Origin: Paracoccus amoyensis
Lineage (GTDB): Bacteria; Pseudomonadota; Alphaproteobacteria; Rhodobacterales; Rhodobacteraceae
Direction: 5' to 3'
DNA length: 64,000 nt
Assembly: GCF_014490725.1 (NCBI RefSeq)
Contig: NZ_JACOQL010000003.1
Span: forward strand, 62,001-126,000
Shown: in pieces, positions 61,566 through 64,000 of the stretch
How positions within the stretch are numbered: position 1 is the first letter of the stretch
Layout: each line of letters begins with the position of its first letter
Translations under genes and position numbers: made by a program
The notes under the pieces: generated by a model
What the model was told of the DNA's origin: nothing
Database searches by the model: none
What the model saw: only the letters and a program-made list of their open reading frames with translations

Positions 61566-62360
61566 GTGCGCATTCTTATCACCAATGACGACGGCATCAA
61601 CGCTCCGGGATTGCAGGTGCTGGAAGAAATCGCCGCCGAACTGGCAGGCCCCGGTGGCGAGGTCTGGGTGGTCGCGCCGGCCTTTGAACAATCGGGCGTG
61701 TCGCATTGCATCAGCTATGCCCATCCCACGCTGGTCGCAGAACTGGGCCCGCGTCGCTATGCGACCGAAGGCAGCCCCGCAGACTGCGTTCTGGCCGCGG
61801 TCTATGACATCATGGCCGATCAACTGCCCGATCTGGTATTGTCGGGCGTGAACCGGGGTAACAACTCCGGCGAAAACGTCGTGTATTCGGGCACCATCGG
61901 CGGCGCGCTGGAGGCTGCGATGCAGGGCCTGCCCGCCATCGCGCTGTCGCAATACATGGGCGCCGCACTGGTCGGACTGGCCGATCCGTTTGAAGCGGCG
62001 CGGTCGCATGGCGTCGCAATCATCCGCCGTTTGCTGGACTATGGCGATTGGGCGTCGGATGATGAATTCCGGTTGTTCTACAACATCAACTTCCCACCCG
62101 TTCCCGCAAATGAGGTGCGCGGCGTTCGCGCAGCCCCGCAAGGACGCCGCTTCGGCGTGAATTTCCGGGTCGAGCCATATCTGGCGCCCAATGGCCGCCG
62201 CTTCATGTGGGCTGCTGGCGGGTCACAGACCGCCCCTGCCCGCGCGGGGACCGATGTCGCCGTGAATATGGACGGCTACATCTCGGTCACGCCGATGCGG
62301 GCGGATCTGACCTGCCAGAGATCATTGACCGAATTGACCAACGCCCTGCAAGACGAGTGA
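61566..62360 (+). CDS. surE: 5'/3'-nucleotidase SurE
   Basis: A 264-residue metal-dependent nucleotidase and survival protein. It starts [16 protein letters not shown], with the metal-binding DD pair, followed by [22 protein letters not shown] and [20 protein letters not shown] (the conserved Asn and Ser). The start is GTG at 61566 with GGGGA nearby. It is 10 bp before pcm, the usual surE-pcm pair. Confidence 0.96.
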   Translation: MRILITNDDGINAPGLQVLEEIAAELAGPGGEVWVVAPAFEQSGVSHCISYAHPTLVAELGPRRYATEGSPADCVLAAVYDIMADQLPDLVLSGVNRGNNSGENVVYSGTIGGALEAAMQGLPAIALSQYMGAALVGLADPFEAARSHGVAIIRRLLDYGDWASDDEFRLFYNINFPPVPANEVRGVRAAPQGRRFGVNFRVEPYLAPNGRRFMWAAGGSQTAPARAGTDVAVNMDGYISVTPMRADLTCQRSLTELTNALQDE

Positions 62361-62370
62361 TGGACCGCCG

Positions 62371-63033
62371 ATGAACACCGAGGATCACGACGAGGACAGC
62401 CCGGCCGAACGCAAGATGCGTTTCCTGTTTCAGTTGCGGTCGCGTGGGGTCACCGATCCTCGGGTGCTGGAGGCGATGGAGGGCATTGATCGCGGCCTGT
62501 TCATCCGTGGCCAGTTCGCTGACCGCGCCTATGAGGATACGCCCCTGCCGATCCCGTGCGGCCAGACGATCAGCCAGCCGTCTGTGGTTGGCCTGATGAC
62601 ACAGGCGCTTGGGCCACGCCCCCGCGACACCGTGCTGGAGGTCGGCACCGGTTCCGGCTATCAGGCGGCTGTTCTGTCCGGCCTGTGCCGCCGGGTCTAT
62701 ACCGTGGACCGCCACCGCCGTCTGGTGCAGGAGGCCGAGCTGATCTTCCAGCAGCTTGGACTGTCGAACATCACCGCGCAGGTCGCCGATGGATCGCGCG
62801 GGTTGCCGGATCAGGCACCCTTTGACCGCATACTTGTGACCGCCGCCGCCGAAGATCCACCCGGACCGCTGTTGGCACAGTTGAAGATCGGCGGTATCAT
62901 GGTGGTGCCGGTCGGGCAGTCGGATGCAGTGCAGACGCTGATCCGCGTGACCCGAACCGAGACAGGCTTTGATTATGATGAGTTGCGGCAAGTGCGCTTT
63001 GTGCCGCTGGTCGAGGGGTTGGGACAGACATGA
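62371..63033 (+). CDS. pcm: Protein-L-isoaspartate O-methyltransferase
   Basis: Repairs isoaspartyl residues in aged proteins using S-adenosylmethionine. The 220-residue protein has [41 protein letters not shown] at the active-site loop, and [18 protein letters not shown] as SAM motif I. The C-terminal [20 protein letters not shown] and PLVEGLG are typical. It follows surE by 10 bp. Confidence 0.96.
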   Translation: MNTEDHDEDSPAERKMRFLFQLRSRGVTDPRVLEAMEGIDRGLFIRGQFADRAYEDTPLPIPCGQTISQPSVVGLMTQALGPRPRDTVLEVGTGSGYQAAVLSGLCRRVYTVDRHRRLVQEAELIFQQLGLSNITAQVADGSRGLPDQAPFDRILVTAAAEDPPGPLLAQLKIGGIMVVPVGQSDAVQTLIRVTRTETGFDYDELRQVRFVPLVEGLGQT

Positions 63034-63068
63034 CCCCCTTCCACGCAAACTGACGTGAGGACGACAGG

Positions 63069-64000
63069 ATGAGCAGAAATTTCAAATTGATGGCTGCAGG
63101 TGCAGCCCTTTCAATTTTGGCATCATGTGGCGCGAATGGCAGTTTCGATCCCGATTTTCGCCGGTGGGCACCCGGCGGACTGAATACCGCAGATGCCGCC
63201 GCCCGTGCCGCGCCACGTCCCGCGCCAGACAGTCGCGGGCTGATCAATTTTCCCGACTATCAGGTCGTGATCGCGGGACGCGGTGACACGCCGACCACGA
63301 TCGCCCAACGCTTGGGACTGAACCCGAACGAATTGGCGCAGCATAACGCGCTGCCCGCCACGGCAACGCTGAACGCAGGACAGCCGCTGGTGTTGCCGCG
63401 TCGGGTTAGCGCGGCTGGCGCAAGCACCGGAGGCAGCGCCGTGAAAGACCCGTTTGCCGGGCAAACCTCTGCTGCGTCCGCGCCGGCGCCTGCGGCCACC
63501 GCCGCGTCGCAACCGCGCCAGCACGTCGTTGCGGCGGGCGAAACCGCATGGTCCATTGCGCGCAAATACAGCACGAACATTCAGGATTTGGCGGAATGGA
63601 ACAGCCTGCCGTCAAATATGTCGCTGCGCGTCGGCCAACGGCTGATGATTCCGGTCGCGGGTCAAGCTGCCCCTGCGGCCTCGGGCGCGACCACTGCGCC
63701 GGGCGCAGGCAGCCCGACGCCACGTCCACCGTCTGCCTCGACCCCGTTGCCGGGTGAAAAAACAACGGCGACCTCCGAACCCGGTCCCAAGGCCCCCGAC
63801 ACCAATCTGGGTGCCACGCGCACCGCCGCCAGCAGCGGCGGGCGTTTCCAGATGCCCGTGTCGGGTTCCATCATTCGCGTCTATGAAAAGGGCAAGAATG
63901 ACGGCATCGACATTTCCGCAACCTCTGGTTCGGCGGTCAAAGCGGCAGGCAGTGGCACCGTGGCGGCTGTGACGCAGGACACCTCGGGCGTGCCGATTGT
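63069..64000 (+). CDS. LysM/M23 peptidoglycan lipoprotein, NlpD-like (3' end beyond the window)
   Basis: The frame stays open to the window edge, with about 310 residues visible. A lipobox LSILASC puts the mature Cys at about 20. Two LysM domains follow: one near 65-110 (YQVVIAGRGDTPTTIAQRLG) and one near 155-200 (HVVAAGETAWSIARKYSTNI). A Pro/Ala/Thr-rich linker leads to RFQMPVSGSIIRVYEKGKND, GIDISATSGSAVKAAGSGTV, the start of an M23 domain. It follows pcm by 35 bp, the surE-pcm-nlpD order of proteobacteria. NlpD-type proteins usually activate amidases; whether the M23 site is catalytic cannot be seen. Confidence 0.92.
   Translation, partial: MSRNFKLMAAGAALSILASCGANGSFDPDFRRWAPGGLNTADAAARAAPRPAPDSRGLINFPDYQVVIAGRGDTPTTIAQRLGLNPNELAQHNALPATATLNAGQPLVLPRRVSAAGASTGGSAVKDPFAGQTSAASAPAPAATAASQPRQHVVAAGETAWSIARKYSTNIQDLAEWNSLPSNMSLRVGQRLMIPVAGQAAPAASGATTAPGAGSPTPRPPSASTPLPGEKTTATSEPGPKAPDTNLGATRTAASSGGRFQMPVSGSIIRVYEKGKNDGIDISATSGSAVKAAGSGTVAAVTQDTSGVPI

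Noticed and set aside
1..64000. CRISPR arrays, insertion sequences, prophage or rRNA
   Set aside because: No regularly spaced repeats, transposase, integrase, phage structural genes or rRNA sequence were seen on either strand.

Overview
The window looks like chromosomal DNA of an alphaproteobacterium of the Rhodobacteraceae, most likely Paracoccus or a near relative. The evidence is its GC-rich sequence, an F1-ATPase zeta-type inhibitor gene, the gene order nifR3(dusB)-ntrB-ntrC-ntrY-ntrX-trkA-trkH-hfq-hflX with an NtrC that lacks the sigma-54 contact loop, a 318-residue malyl-CoA lyase, and surE-pcm-lysM/M23. The genus is inferred; no rRNA lies in the window. I see no insertion sequence, prophage or CRISPR array. 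Most of the DNA is core genome with a few accessory insertions.

Layout. 1-3.2 kb: start of purC, the ATPase zeta gene, and a leftward set of two PaaI-type thioesterases and a MATE exporter. 3.3-10.4 kb: fatty-acid oxidation, with a frameshifted MerR gene, an intact MerR paralogue, acyl-CoA dehydrogenase, GST, thiolase and a FadB-like fusion; the two MerR genes share an upstream motif. 10.6-16.3 kb: a TelA, DUF2927 lipoprotein, SPFH-GYF and double zinc-ribbon membrane protein cassette that resembles Gram-positive envelope-stress modules, followed by a PfkB sugar kinase. 16.3-28.7 kb: hflX, hfq, trkH, trkA, ntrX, ntrY, ntrC, ntrB and dusB, all leftward. 28.9-34.3 kb: L-serine dehydratase, a proline/threonine-rich lipoprotein, and the yjbH-yjbF exopolysaccharide-type pair.

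34.4-38.8 kb: an unexplained 0.55-kb stretch, a small exported acidic-tail protein, then znuB-znuC-zur facing znuA across two Zur-like palindromes, then hemP behind a large dyad. znuC appears frameshifted so that its His-rich tail is read out of frame. 38.8-42.4 kb: an RluB-type pseudouridine synthase with a long repetitive basic tail, tadA, a HAD hydrolase, tRNA-Gly(UCC) and an alpha/beta hydrolase. 42.6-49.3 kb: pheT and pheS separated by about 3.2 kb that hold a triple PPC-like exported protein, a TM2 protein, a DUF6173-like protein and an AT-rich lipoprotein. 49.4-53.4 kb: AGCS symporter, then a cytochrome P450 overlapped by a Ca2+/H+ antiporter gene. 53.5-58.9 kb: rpmI-rplT, a small membrane protein, pyk, N-formylglutamate amidohydrolase, a D-amino-acid-type transaminase and malyl-CoA lyase. 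59.0-64.0 kb: the remains of an MFS transporter, a TIGR02186 plus TauE/SafE pair, surE, pcm and the start of a LysM/M23 lipoprotein.

The most noteworthy points are the TelA/SPFH/zinc-ribbon cassette, loss of the GAFTGA loop in both NtrC and NtrX, two apparent one-base deletions (MerR and znuC), the decayed MFS gene, the insertion that splits pheS from pheT, and several well-formed operator palindromes. All functions are read from sequence motifs and remembered family features; no database search was possible.
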